Assembly: GCA_030151225.1 (NCBI GenBank)
Contig: JASLEG010000353.1
Location: 1-53,901 of the forward strand
Source of the DNA: Burkholderia sp.
Lineage (GTDB): Bacteria > Pseudomonadota > Gammaproteobacteria > Burkholderiales > Burkholderiaceae
Direction of reading: 5' to 3'
Length of the DNA: 53,901 nt
A model generated the notes under the pieces. It searched no databases and had not been told where the DNA came from. It saw nothing but the letters and a program-made list of their open reading frames with translations. The position numbers and the translations under genes are program-made. This document shows positions 39,787 to 51,445 of the stretch, piece after piece. The first letter of the stretch is position 1. Each line of letters opens with the position of its first letter.

Positions 39787-42426
39787 TCACGGGGTGCCGC
39801 CGTTGCCGCTCGCGGCCGGCGCATCCGGGGTCGGCGTGGGCGACTCGGACGGCGGCTCCGACGGGAAGCCGTTGCCCGCTCCCCCGCCATTGCTGCCGTT
39901 GTTGCCGTTGTTGCCGTTGCCGCCGCTCGACGGCGCCGGTTGCAGCAGCGGCGGCGCCGACGCGCTGAAGGTATCGACGCCCGACGCGGCGCGCCGGCCC
40001 GAGCTTCCCGAGCCGTTCGTGCTGCCGGACGCGCCCGACGCGCCGTTCAGGAACGCGCCGAGCGGATCCGACGCGGCCTCCGGCGTGGCCGCGGACGATG
40101 CCGGGCCCGCGGCCTGCGGCTGCACGTCGTCGGGCGCGGGCGTGGGTGCCGGCGCCGGGCTGCGCGGCTTCTGCGGCGCGGCCGGCTTCGCCTGCTTCGC
40201 CGGGAACAGATACGCGATCCAGTCGTCGAGCCTGCCGCGCAGCGTGTCGAGGAAGCCCGGCGGCGTCTCGGTGTCGAACTTCGCGCGCGCGTCGATCAGC
40301 TTCGCACGGAACGCGCGCTGGTAGAAATCGCCGACCATCGGCAAGGCGCTGCGCGCGCCCTGCCCCCAGGTGTCGCCGAGCGTCACCCGGCCATCGTCGA
40401 AGCCCACCCACGCGCCCGCCACCAGTTGCGGCTGGATCAGCATGAACCAGCCGTCGGTATTGCCCTGCGTGGTGCCGGTCTTGCCGGCCACGTCGCCGCG
40501 AATCCCGAAGCGCGAGCGGATCGCCGAGCCGGTGCCGCGATTGACCACGCCGCGCAGGCCCTCGATCAGCGTGCGCGAGGCCGACGCCGACAGCGTGCGC
40601 TCGGGCGGCGCCGGCGCGAATTCGGCCAGCACGTTGCCGTTGCGATCCTCGATGCGGGTGACCATGCGCGGCTGCACGTAGCTGCCGAGATTCGCGATGG
40701 TGGCGTAGCCCGACGCCATTTCCTTCAGCGTGACCGGGCTGGTGCCGAGCGCGAGCGACGGCACCGCCTCGAGCGTGCTGTCGCGCACGCCCATCTCGCG
40801 CGCGAGCCGCGCCACCTTCACCGGGCCCACCTGCTGCATCAGCTGCGCGGTGATGCGATTGCGCGAGTAGGCCAGCGCGTCGGCCAGCGTCATCGGCTTG
40901 CCGCTGGGCGGCTCGGCATCGTCGGGGCGCCAGATCTCGCCGCCCTTCATCGGGATCTCCACGGGCTGATCGATGAAGGTGTCGGTCAGCCTGGCGCCGT
41001 CGGCGAAGGCCGCGCCGTACACGAAGGCCTTGAAGGTCGAGCCCGGCTGCCGGCGCGCCTGCTGCACGTGGTCGAACGGCTCGTTGACGAAGTCGCGGCT
41101 GCCCACCCAGGCGCGGATCGCGCCGTCGCGCGGGTCGATCGCGATGAAGCCGGCCTGCACGTCGGCCTTGGCGCGGCACAGGTTGCGCAGGAAGTCGCGG
41201 TCCTTGCCGAGCGCCTTCAGCGCGCCGGCATCGTCCGCGCCGCCGTCGCGCGCGGCGTGATATTCGGGCGTCTCGCGCATGAAGGTCTGGAACAGCGCGC
41301 TGCCGGTGGCGCAGCCGCTGCCCGAATTCCACATGCCGTTGGCGATGCCCTGCAGCTGGCTGGCCTGCAGCTTCAGCGCCTGGGTGGCCATCGCCTGCAG
41401 CCGCGAATCGATCGTGGTGCGAACGATCAGCCCGTCCGAATAGATGTTGTAGTCGTTGCGGTCGGCCCAGCCGATCAGCCATTTCCTCACCTGCTGCGCG
41501 AAGTGCGGCGCCGGGCCCGGCGGCTCCTTCTGGCGCTCGAAGTCGATGCGCAGCGGCTTCTTCTGCAGCACCGCGAACTGCGCCGGCGCGAGCTTGCCGA
41601 ATTTCACCATCTGCCCGAGCACCGTGTTGCGCCGCTGCAGCGCGCGCTCGGGGTTGATCACCGGGTTGTAGTAGCTGTTGCCCTTGAGCATGCCCACCAG
41701 CGTGGCGCTGTCGAGGATGTCGAGCTGGTCGGCGGACTTGTCGAAATAGGTGCGCGCGGCCATCTCCACGCCGTAGGCGTTGTAGAGGAAGGGCACGGTG
41801 TTCAGATAGGTCTCGAGGATCTGCTGCTTGCTGTACACGGCCTCGATCTTCAGCGCCGTGATCGCTTCCTTGAGCTTGCGGGTGAGCGTGGGCGCGCGGC
41901 CGATCTCGTCGGGATAGAGGTTGCGCGCGAGCTGCTGGGTGATGGTGGAGCCGCCCTGGCGGTCGCCCGAGAAGGTGCGCAGCGCGGCGCCCGCGGTGCG
42001 CTTCCAGTCGAGCCCGTGATGCTCGTAGAAGCGGTGATCCTCGGTGGCGATCAGCGCGTCCGCCATGTGCGGGGAGATGTCGGCCAGCGCCACCCATTCG
42101 CGGTTCGCGGGCTTGAATTCGGCCAGCACCTTGCCGTCGGCCGACAGCATCTGCGCCGGCGCATCGACGCGCGCCTTGCGGATGTCGCCGATGCTCGGCG
42201 TGAACGGGATCAGGATCAGCACGTAGAGCACCAACAGCGCCGGCAGCGCGGCCACGGCGAGCAGCACGCCGCGGCGCGTCGGATGCCGCAGGTGGTGCCA
42301 CAGCGTGCCGAGCACGCGGGAAACGAGCGGCCGCGCGCGCGCGGCGGCGGCGGCGAGATGCGGCTGGGCGGCGGCGCGCCACGCGGCGAGGCGCGAGCGC
42401 AGGCTGGACACGGAACGGCGATTCAC
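39787..42426 (-). CDS. class A penicillin-binding protein (PBP1A-like), about 879 aa
   Basis: This bifunctional peptidoglycan synthase has an N-terminal membrane anchor (GVLLAVAALPALLVLYVLILI), a GT51 glycosyltransferase (ATEDHRFYEHHGLDW, GGSTITQQLARNLY), and a transpeptidase with SxxK (PGSTFKAF), SxN (YSRN) and KTG (AGKTGTTQGNTD). The last roughly 139 residues are a low-complexity tail rich in Pro, Ala, Ser, Gly and Asn, including a Gly-Asn stretch. The start is uncertain: GTG at 42426 (NRRSVSS) seems best and another GTG is at 42435; no ATG fits nearby. The gene follows the RND pump by 80 bp on the same strand. It may be a second PBP1 paralogue, as the usual mrcA neighbours are absent here; this last point is inference. 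Confidence 0.9.
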   Translation of the reverse strand: MNRRSVSSLRSRLAAWRAAAQPHLAAAAARARPLVSRVLGTLWHHLRHPTRRGVLLAVAALPALLVLYVLILIPFTPSIGDIRKARVDAPAQMLSADGKVLAEFKPANREWVALADISPHMADALIATEDHRFYEHHGLDWKRTAGAALRTFSGDRQGGSTITQQLARNLYPDEIGRAPTLTRKLKEAITALKIEAVYSKQQILETYLNTVPFLYNAYGVEMAARTYFDKSADQLDILDSATLVGMLKGNSYYNPVINPERALQRRNTVLGQMVKFGKLAPAQFAVLQKKPLRIDFERQKEPPGPAPHFAQQVRKWLIGWADRNDYNIYSDGLIVRTTIDSRLQAMATQALKLQASQLQGIANGMWNSGSGCATGSALFQTFMRETPEYHAARDGGADDAGALKALGKDRDFLRNLCRAKADVQAGFIAIDPRDGAIRAWVGSRDFVNEPFDHVQQARRQPGSTFKAFVYGAAFADGARLTDTFIDQPVEIPMKGGEIWRPDDAEPPSGKPMTLADALAYSRNRITAQLMQQVGPVKVARLAREMGVRDSTLEAVPSLALGTSPVTLKEMASGYATIANLGSYVQPRMVTRIEDRNGNVLAEFAPAPPERTLSASASRTLIEGLRGVVNRGTGSAIRSRFGIRGDVAGKTGTTQGNTDGWFMLIQPQLVAGAWVGFDDGRVTLGDTWGQGARSALPMVGDFYQRAFRAKLIDARAKFDTETPPGFLDTLRGRLDDWIAYLFPAKQAKPAAPQKPRSPAPAPTPAPDDVQPQAAGPASSAATPEAASDPLGAFLNGASGASGSTNGSGSSGRRAASGVDTFSASAPPLLQPAPSSGGNGNNGNNGSNGGGAGNGFPSEPPSESPTPTPDAPAASGNGGTP

Positions 42427-42506
42427 GCGGAACACCCGAAAAGGCGAAAGCGTGCATCGTATCAAAGCCGAGGAGGCCGGACGGCGGGCGGAGCGCACGG
42501 CGCCGT

Positions 42507-45500
42507 CTACCGGCTCTCGCCGGGTTGCGCCGCCTCCCTCCCCGCCACCAGCCGATATGCCAGCGGCGCGAACATCAGCCCGAACAGCGTCGCGGCCAGC
42601 ACGCCGCCGAACGCGCCGGTGCCAATCGCGCGGCGGCTCTCCGCGCCGCCGCCCACCGCCATCACGAGCGGCACCACGCCGAGCAGGAACGCCATCGAGG
42701 TCATCACGATCGGCCGGAAGCGCAGCGTGGCGGCGTCGAGCACGGCCTCGCGCGGCGCCGCGCCGCGCCGCACGGCGTCACGCGCGTACTGCACGATCAG
42801 GATCGCGTTCTTCGCGGCCAGCCCGATCACCGTGATCAGCCCCACCTTGAAATAGACGTCGTTCGGCTGGCCACGCGCCAGCGCCGCGGCCAGCGCGCCG
42901 GCCGCGCCGAGCGGCAGGATGGTCAGCACCGCGAACGGCACGGTCCAGCTCTCGTACAGCGCGGCCAGCACCATGAACATGGCGAGCACCGACAGCCCGA
43001 TCAGCAGCGGCGTCTGCCGCGCGGCGATGCGCTCCTCGCGCGCGGTATCCACCCAGTCCGCGCCGATGCCGGCCGGCAGCGCGGCCGCGAGCCGCTCCAT
43101 CCGCGCCATCGCCTCGCCCGAGCTGACGCCGGGTGCCGGCCGCCCCATCACGTCGAGCGACGGATAGCCATTGAAGCGCGACAGCGCCACCGGCCCGGTG
43201 CTCCAGTGCCGCGAGGCGATCGCCGAGAGCGGCACCATGCCGCCGCTGCGGTTCGGCACCATCAGCGACATCAGCGCGTCGTCGGACATGCGCGCGCTCG
43301 CGTCGGCCTCCACGATCACGCGCCGCATCCGGCCGCCGGCCGGGAAATCGTCCACGTAGTTCGAACCGAAGGTGCCCCCCAGCAGGCTCGACAGCCGCTC
43401 GAACGGCACGCCGAGCGCATAGGCCTTGGCCCGGTCGATCCGCAGCTCGAGACGCGGGCCGTCGGGCTGATCCTCGGTGCGGACCGCCGCGAGCCGCGCG
43501 TCGTCGCGGGCGGCGGCCAGCAGCTTCCCGCGCGCCGCCTTCAGCGCGTCGAGCCCCACCCCGCCGCGATCCTCGAGCCGCAGCGTGAAGCCGTCGCCGT
43601 AGCCGACGCCGGGCACCGCGGACGGCAGCGACACGTCCACGTCGCCGTCGAGGATCTTCGAAAATTCGCCGTTCAGCCGGTCGCGCAGCGCGGTGGCACC
43701 ATCGCGGCGACGCCCCCAGTCGCGCAGCTCCACGAAGGCCATCGCCACGTTCTGGCCGCTGCTCGCGAAGCTCCAGCCGATCACGCTCGTCACGTTCGCC
43801 ACGGCCGCCTCCTTCGCGAGGATCGCCTCCACCCGCTCCACCACGGCCAGCGTGCGCGCCTGCGTGGCGCCGGCCGGCAGCTGGATCATCACCTGCAGCT
43901 GGCCGCGATCCTCGGCCGGCAGGAAGCCGCCCGGGATCGCCCAGGCCATCAGCGCGCAGCCCGCCACCAGCACCGCGTACAGCAGCAGCGCCGGCGCCGG
44001 CCGGTCAAGCGTGAACGCCACGCAGCGCCGATAGCGGCCGGCCAGCCGCTCGAAGCCGGCCGAGAACGCATCGGCCGCGCGCGTGACGAAGCCGGGCACG
44101 CGCGCGGCCGCCGCGCGCCGCGCCGGGTCGGTCGGCGCGCGCAGCAGGCTCGCGCACAGCGCCGGGGTGAGCGTCAGCGCCACGAACGACGACACCAGCA
44201 TCGACGCGATCATCGCGATCGAGAACTGCCGGTAGATGCCGCCGACGCTGCCCGGAAAGAAGGCCATCGGCACGAACACGGCGCCGAGCACGGCGGTGAC
44301 GCCCACGATCGCGCCGCCGATCCGCTTCATGGCCACGCGCGTGGCCTCGCGCGGCGGCAGGCGCTCGCTCTCCATCGCGCGGTGCACGCTCTCCACCACC
44401 ACGATCGCGTCGTCCACCAGGATGCCGATCGCGAGCACCAGGCCGAACAGCGTGAACAGGTTGATCGACAGCCCGAACGCCCACATCGCCACGAACGCGC
44501 CCATCAGCGTGACCGGAATCACCACGGCCGGTACCAGCGTGTAGCGCAGCCCGCGCAGGAACAGCCACATCACGAGGAACACCAGCACGATCGCCTCGGC
44601 CAGCGTCAGCAGCACCTCGTCGATCGCGATCCGCACGAAATGCGCGCCGTCGAACGGCACGCGAATCTGCGCGCCCGCCGGCAGCCGCGCCGACAGCGCG
44701 GCGATCCGCGCGCGCACCGCGTCGGAGGTGTCGATCGCATTGCCGCGCGGGCCGAGCTGCACGCCGATCGCGGCGGCCGGGGCGCCATTCAGGCGCGACC
44801 AGTACGAATAGTCGTCGCGGCCGATCTCGATGCGCGCCACGTCGGCCAGGCGCACGGCCGAGCCGTCGGGCTGCGCCTTCAGCACGATCCGGCCGAATGC
44901 CTCGGGCGTGGCGAGCTGGCCCTGCACGATCACCGAGGCGGTGAACTGCTGGCCCGGCACGAAGGGCGCGTCGCCGATCGCGCCGGCCGTCACGGCGGCG
45001 TTCTGCGCGCCCACCGCGGCGATCACGTCGTCCACGCCGAGCCCGAACGCGCGCAGCCGGTCCGGATTCAGCCAGATGCGCAGCGCGATGTCGGCGTCCC
45101 ACAGCTGGGCCGAGCCCACCCCGGGCGCGCGCTTGACCTCGCGCAGCAGGTTGCGCGTGAGGAAGTCGCCGAGCGAGGTGGAATCCTGGTGCGCGTCGCG
45201 CGAGGCCAGCGTCACCAGCATCAGGAAGGTGTTGGCCGACTTGAACACGGTGATGCCCTGCTGCACCACCTGCTGCGGCAGCCGCGATTCGATCTGCTTG
45301 AGGCGGTTCTGCACGTCCACCACGGCGATGTCGGGATCGGCGCCGGCGTCGAACGTGACGTCGATCTCGAGGTTGCCGTGGTTGTCGCTGACCGTCTGGT
45401 AGAAGTCGAGGTGATCGATGCCGTCGAGGCTTTCCTCGATGATGCTGGCCACGTCCTCGTCCACCGTCTCGGCCGACGCGCCCGGGTAGATCGCGGCCAC

Positions 45501-45632
45501 CACCACCCGGGTCGGCGCGAGCCGCGGATACTGCGCCACCGGCAACTGCGGCAGCGCCAGCAGCCCGGCCACCACGATCGCGAGCGCCACGATCCACGCG
45601 AACACCGGGCGCCCGATGAAGAACGACGGCAT
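42507..45632 (-). CDS. RND-family efflux transporter (HAE1 type), 1041 aa, without adjacent adaptor genes
   Basis: This inner-membrane tripartite-pump subunit is a full-length HAE1 RND protein. It starts MPSFFIGRPVFAWIVALAI, the usual N-terminal helix, and contains the proton-relay aspartates in LVLAIGILVDDAIVVVE and the late lysine in GLAAKNAILIVQYA, two large porter loops, and SSGQNVAMAFVELRDWGRR. Such pumps need a periplasmic adaptor (MFP) and an outer-membrane channel, but neither is next to it. Its ATG lies 12 bp after the stop of the yejF-like ATPase, so it appears transcribed with the peptide importer. Substrate unknown. Confidence 0.93.
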   Translation of the reverse strand: MPSFFIGRPVFAWIVALAIVVAGLLALPQLPVAQYPRLAPTRVVVAAIYPGASAETVDEDVASIIEESLDGIDHLDFYQTVSDNHGNLEIDVTFDAGADPDIAVVDVQNRLKQIESRLPQQVVQQGITVFKSANTFLMLVTLASRDAHQDSTSLGDFLTRNLLREVKRAPGVGSAQLWDADIALRIWLNPDRLRAFGLGVDDVIAAVGAQNAAVTAGAIGDAPFVPGQQFTASVIVQGQLATPEAFGRIVLKAQPDGSAVRLADVARIEIGRDDYSYWSRLNGAPAAAIGVQLGPRGNAIDTSDAVRARIAALSARLPAGAQIRVPFDGAHFVRIAIDEVLLTLAEAIVLVFLVMWLFLRGLRYTLVPAVVIPVTLMGAFVAMWAFGLSINLFTLFGLVLAIGILVDDAIVVVESVHRAMESERLPPREATRVAMKRIGGAIVGVTAVLGAVFVPMAFFPGSVGGIYRQFSIAMIASMLVSSFVALTLTPALCASLLRAPTDPARRAAAARVPGFVTRAADAFSAGFERLAGRYRRCVAFTLDRPAPALLLYAVLVAGCALMAWAIPGGFLPAEDRGQLQVMIQLPAGATQARTLAVVERVEAILAKEAAVANVTSVIGWSFASSGQNVAMAFVELRDWGRRRDGATALRDRLNGEFSKILDGDVDVSLPSAVPGVGYGDGFTLRLEDRGGVGLDALKAARGKLLAAARDDARLAAVRTEDQPDGPRLELRIDRAKAYALGVPFERLSSLLGGTFGSNYVDDFPAGGRMRRVIVEADASARMSDDALMSLMVPNRSGGMVPLSAIASRHWSTGPVALSRFNGYPSLDVMGRPAPGVSSGEAMARMERLAAALPAGIGADWVDTAREERIAARQTPLLIGLSVLAMFMVLAALYESWTVPFAVLTILPLGAAGALAAALARGQPNDVYFKVGLITVIGLAAKNAILIVQYARDAVRRGAAPREAVLDAATLRFRPIVMTSMAFLLGVVPLVMAVGGGAESRRAIGTGAFGGVLAATLFGLMFAPLAYRLVAGREAAQPGESR

Positions 45633-45644
45633 CGCGGCGCGCCC

Positions 45645-47308
<1,664 letters not shown>

Positions 47309-47309
<1 letters not shown>

Positions 47310-48418
47310 CACTTGCCTCCGCCGAAGGCCGAGCCGCGCGCCCGCGTGTCGAGCGCGTTGCGCAGCGCATCGCCCATGAAGGTCAGCAGCAGCAGCGTGA
47401 CCACCAGCGCCGCGAACGCCGAGATCGAGATCCACCACGCGTCCAGGTTGTTCTTGCCTTCCTGCAGCAGCTCGCCGAGGCTCGGCGTGGGCGGCGGCAC
47501 GCCGAGGCCCAGGAAGTCGAGGCTCGTCAGCGACAGGATGGCCGCGCTCATGCGGAACGGCAGGAAGGTGATCACCGGCGTGAGGCTGTTCGGCAGCACG
47601 TGGCGCCAGATGATCTGCAGGTTGGTCAGGCCCATGGTGCGCGCCGCCTTCACGTAATCGAGCGCGCGATTGCGCAGGAACTCGGCGCGCACGTAGTCGG
47701 ACAGCACCAGCCAGCCGAACATCGACAGCAGCACGAACAGCAGCCACAGCGACGGGTTGAAGATCGACGCGAAGATGATCAGCAGGTACAGGTCGGGCAT
47801 CGAGCTCCAGATCTCGATCAGGCGCTGCCCGATCAGGTCGGTGCGCCCGCCGTAGAAGCCCTGCAGCGCGCCCACCGCCACCCCCACCACCACCCCGGAG
47901 ATGGTCAGCGCGAGCGCCATCAGCACCGACAGCCGGAAGCCGTACAGCAGCCGCGCGAGCACGTCGCGCCCGAACTGGTCGGTGCCGAGCCAGTTGCTGG
48001 CGGACGGCCTGGCCGGATACGGGTTCTTCGCGAAGTAGTCGATCGTGTCGTAGCGGTAGCGGCTCGGCGGATAGATCGCGAAGTTGCCGTTCGACTCGAG
48101 CCGGTCGTGGATGTACGGATCGAGGTAGTTGGTCATGGCCGGGAAATCGCCGCCGAACAGCGTCTCGGGATAATCCTTCACGATCGGGAAATAGTAGTGT
48201 CCGTCGTAGCGGACCACGAGCGGCCGGTCGTTCGACAGCACGTCGGCGAACAGGCTCACCACGAACAGCACCATGAAGATCACGAAGCTCCAGTAGCCGA
48301 GCGGCTGGCGGCGAAAGCGCAGCCAGGTGCGCCGCCACGGCGACGGCGAGGCCTGCAGGCCGGCCGTCGGGTCAGTGGTCCAGGCGGGAGAATTGGATGC
48401 GCGGGTCGACGAGGACAT
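47309..48418 (-). CDS. yejE: YejE-like permease subunit of peptide ABC importer, 369 aa
   Basis: This is an inner-membrane permease of the DppC/OppC group. Its long N-terminal tail and the extended periplasmic loop (HYYFPIVKDYPETLFGGDFPAM and YLDPYIHDRLESNG) are typical of YejE rather than OppC. The later EAA-like loop YVKAARTMGLTNLQIIWRHVLPNSLTPV and five to six helices mark the transport domain. The ATG at 48418 lies inside the 3' end of yejB (47-bp overlap) and its stop overlaps the yejF start, so the genes are translated as a set. Confidence 0.93.
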
Positions 48419-49424
48419 AGCAGACGTCAGCGATGAGTTTGGTGATGAGACCGATCAGCGTGAACAGGAACAGCGAGCCGAGCACGACCGGGTAATCGCG
48501 GCGGATCACCGAGTCGTAGGAGAGCTGGCCCATGCCGTCGAGCGAGAACAGCGTCTCGATCAGCAGGTTGCCGTTCAGGAACGCGCCCACGAAGGCGGCG
48601 GGCAGGCCGGTGACGAGCGGAATCGCGGCGTTGCGCAGCACGTGCTTCCACAGCACGTCGCGCTCGGGCGCGCCCTTGGCACGCGCGGTCAGCACGTACT
48701 GGCGGCCGATCTCCTCGAGGAAGGTGTTCTTGGTCAGGATCGTGACGATCGCGAAGTTGCCGACCACCGCGGCGGTCACGGGCAGCACGATGTGCCACAG
48801 GTAGTCGAGCACCTGGCCCGTGGCGGACAGCGAGTCGAAATCGTCGGAGGTGATGCCGCGCATCGGAAACACCTGCCAGAACGTGCCGCCGCCGAACAGC
48901 ATCAGCAGCAGCACGCCGAGCACGAAGCCGGGAATCGCGTAGCCGGCCAGCACCATCACGCTGGTCACGGCGTCGAAGCGCGAGCCGTTGCGCACCGCCT
49001 TGGCGATGCCGAGCGGCACCGAGATCAGGTAGGTGAGGATCACCGTCCACAGCCCGAGCGTGATCGACACCGGCAGCTTCGAGCGGATCACGGTCCACAC
49101 GCTGCGATGCGCGAAGTACGACTGGCCCAGATCGAAGCGCGCGTAGCTGCCGAGCATCATGACATAGCGCGTGAGCGGCGGCTTGTCGAAACCGAACTGC
49201 TTCTTGATCTGCTCGATCTGCTGCGGGTCCACGCCCTGGCTGCCGTGATAGCCGCCGGCCGCGCCGCCGCCCTCCCCGCCGCGCGCGTTGCCGTGGCGCA
49301 GCTGCGTGAGCACCTGCTCCACCGGGCCGCCCGGCACGAACTGCGTGACCACGAAGGTGATCGTCACCACGCCGACGAGGGTCGGGACCATCAGCAGCAG
49401 GCGTCTGATTACGTAGGCGAGCAT
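48372..49424 (-). CDS. yejB: YejB-like permease subunit of peptide ABC importer, 350 aa
   Basis: This is the second permease of the peptide importer, in the DppB/OppB group: it begins MLAYVIRRLLLMVPTLVGVVTITF, and has the EAA-like loop YVLTARAKGAPERDVLWKHVLRNAAIPLV. The loop with GGEGGGAAGGYHGSQGVDPQ and the QQIEQIKKQFGFDKPPLTRYVMML segment match the YejB form. The ATG at 49424 is 4 bp after the yejA stop; its 3' end overlaps yejE. Confidence 0.93.
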   Translation of the reverse strand: MLAYVIRRLLLMVPTLVGVVTITFVVTQFVPGGPVEQVLTQLRHGNARGGEGGGAAGGYHGSQGVDPQQIEQIKKQFGFDKPPLTRYVMMLGSYARFDLGQSYFAHRSVWTVIRSKLPVSITLGLWTVILTYLISVPLGIAKAVRNGSRFDAVTSVMVLAGYAIPGFVLGVLLLMLFGGGTFWQVFPMRGITSDDFDSLSATGQVLDYLWHIVLPVTAAVVGNFAIVTILTKNTFLEEIGRQYVLTARAKGAPERDVLWKHVLRNAAIPLVTGLPAAFVGAFLNGNLLIETLFSLDGMGQLSYDSVIRRDYPVVLGSLFLFTLIGLITKLIADVCYVLVDPRIQFSRLDH

Positions 49425-49428
49425 CGCG

Positions 49429-51315
49429 TCACTCCTTGCCTGGGGTGGCGGCAGGCGCCGCCGCGTTGCGACCCGCCCGGCGATACCAGTAATCGATGAT
49501 CCAGTCCTCGTAGGAATACGACTGCGGGATCGTCGCCGGATGGCCGAGCGTGGTCTTGTAGCCGATGCGCGCATTGGGCAGGTAGTACTGCGGCACCAGG
49601 ATGTAGAGGTTGATCAGCACGCGGTCCAGCGCATGCGTGGCGGTTTCGAGCTCGTCGAGCGTGTTGGCGGACTGCACCGCCCGCACCAGCGCGTCCACCG
49701 CCTTCGACTTCACGCCCGGATAGTTCTCCGAGCCCGGCTGCGAGGCGGCCGCGCTGCCGAAGCGGCGCACCAGCTCGGCGCCCGGAATCGTGACTGGCGC
49801 GTAGATGTAGGTCGTCATGTCGTACTCGAAATTGTCGAGCCGCTTCTGGTACAGCGCGCTGTCGAGCTCGTGCAGCCAGGCATGGATGCCCAGCAGCGCG
49901 AGCGCCTGCGAATACGGCAGGATCAGGCGGTCCATGCCGGGCTGGTCGTCCATGATCTCGATCGTCATGGGGTTGCCGTCTGCGTCGCGCAGCGCGCCGT
50001 CGCGGTAATGCCAGCCGGCCTGCTCGAGCAGCGCGCGCGCTTCCTTCAGGTTGTCGCGCAGCGAATTGGGCGGGATCGTGGTGGGCTGCCTGACCATCGG
50101 CCCGAACACCTCGGGCGGCAGCGCCTTGCGGAACGGCTCGAGCAGCGCGAGCTCCTTCTCGCCGGGCGTGCCGCTGGCCGCGAACGGGCTGGCCTCCCAG
50201 AAGCTGTTGGTGCGCCGGTACTGGCCGTAGAACATCATGCGGTTCATCCAGTCGTAGTCGAACGCGAGCGCCAGCGCGTGGCGCACGCGCACGTCGCGGA
50301 ACATCGGCTTTCGCAGGTTCATGATGAAGCCCTGCATCTGCGCCGGGCCGTCGGGGAATTCGCCCTTCCTCAGCAGCCCGTTGTCGAAGTTCTTGCCCAC
50401 GTAGCGGCGCGCCCACTGCGTCGAGCTGTATTCCATGCGCGCGTCGATGTCGCCGGCCTTGAAGGCCTCGAGCATCGTGTACTGATCCACGTAGAGCTTG
50501 AAGTCGACCTGGCGGAAGCGGAACATGCCGCGCCGCGTCGGCAGCCTGGCGGCCCAGTAGTCGGGATTGCGCCGGTAGACGATCGAGCGGTCGTTGCGGC
50601 GCGCCACGATGCGGTAGGCGCCGCTCGCGATCGGCGGCACGTCCACGATCTGGTCGAACGGCGGGCGCGTGCCGTCGGGCCGGCGGCCCCACTTCGGCGA
50701 GAACACCGGCAGGTCGCCCGCGATCAGCGGCGCGGAGCGCTCGGCGCGCCTGAACTCGAAGCGCACCGTGAGCCGGTCCACCACCACGGCGCGGCGGATC
50801 ACCTCGAACTGCGCGTTGGCGAGCGGCGAGGCCTGCGGGCTCGCGAGCGTGTCGTACGAATACTTGACGTCGGCCGCCGTGATCGGGTCGCCGTTCGAGA
50901 AGCGCGCGGCCGGGTTGATGTGGAAGGTGGCCGAGCTCAGGTCGGGCGCCACCTCCACGTCGTCGGCGATCAGCGGGTATTCCGAGGCGAGCTCGTCCCA
51001 GCTGCGCTGCATCAGCGTGTCGAACATCAGGTTCTGGATGTCGGGCGCGGGCGAGCCGCGCACCAGGAACGGGTTCAGCGAGTCGTAGCTCTGCGCCTCG
51101 TTGTAGTTGTTGAAGCTCAGCGTGCCGTCGCTCGGCGCGCTCGGATCCGCGTAATCGAAATGCGTGAAGCCGGGTGGGTATTTCGGCGCATCGTACTGCG
51201 CGATCGCCGGCACCGCGAACGCGGCCGGCGACGGCCCGAACACGGCGGCCGATGCGGCACAGGCGATGGCGGCGACACGCGCGAGGCGGCGCCACGAGAC
51301 TGGATTCATCGTCAT
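49429..51315 (-). CDS. yejA: YejA-like extracellular peptide-binding protein, 628 aa
   Basis: This large periplasmic solute-binding protein (SBP_bac_5) has a Sec leader (VSWRRLARVAAIACAASAAVFG), then GFTHFDYADPSAPSDGTLSFNNYNEAQSYDSLNPF, the usual opening of YejA, and a long two-lobed domain with FDTLMQRSWDELASEYPLIADDVEV and HALALAFDYDWMNRMMFYGQY. Its length (over 600) marks the YejA/muropeptide-type group rather than OppA. The start is ATG at 51315 or 51309. It heads the yejABEF operon. Substrate is most likely peptides of medium length, possibly murein peptides. Confidence 0.92.
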   Translation of the reverse strand: MTMNPVSWRRLARVAAIACAASAAVFGPSPAAFAVPAIAQYDAPKYPPGFTHFDYADPSAPSDGTLSFNNYNEAQSYDSLNPFLVRGSPAPDIQNLMFDTLMQRSWDELASEYPLIADDVEVAPDLSSATFHINPAARFSNGDPITAADVKYSYDTLASPQASPLANAQFEVIRRAVVVDRLTVRFEFRRAERSAPLIAGDLPVFSPKWGRRPDGTRPPFDQIVDVPPIASGAYRIVARRNDRSIVYRRNPDYWAARLPTRRGMFRFRQVDFKLYVDQYTMLEAFKAGDIDARMEYSSTQWARRYVGKNFDNGLLRKGEFPDGPAQMQGFIMNLRKPMFRDVRVRHALALAFDYDWMNRMMFYGQYRRTNSFWEASPFAASGTPGEKELALLEPFRKALPPEVFGPMVRQPTTIPPNSLRDNLKEARALLEQAGWHYRDGALRDADGNPMTIEIMDDQPGMDRLILPYSQALALLGIHAWLHELDSALYQKRLDNFEYDMTTYIYAPVTIPGAELVRRFGSAAASQPGSENYPGVKSKAVDALVRAVQSANTLDELETATHALDRVLINLYILVPQYYLPNARIGYKTTLGHPATIPQSYSYEDWIIDYWYRRAGRNAAAPAATPGKE

Positions 51316-51382
51316 CCTGCGAAGCTTCGCACCGGACGCGGGCCGGCACGAAGCGGGTCAAGGTGGATCGACCGGGGCCGGC

Positions 51383-51418
51383 GGCCGCCGCGCTCCCCGA
51401 TCCGCGGGAGCGGCGGCC
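51383..51418 (-). terminator. strong hairpin between the TonB receptor and yejA
   Basis: GGCCGCCG (51383-51390) pairs with CGGCGGCC (51411-51418), and CTCCC with GGGAG inside it, just after the TonB receptor stop on the minus strand. There is no clear T run, so it may be a weak terminator or RNA-stabilising structure separating the receptor from yejA. Confidence 0.5.
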
Positions 51419-51445
51419 GTCCGGCGCCCGGGCCGGGCGGCGCCG

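Noticed and set aside
39739..42855. 1038-codon open frame on the plus strand
   Set aside because: It is antisense to the penicillin-binding protein, with extreme Arg/Ala composition and no recognisable motif.
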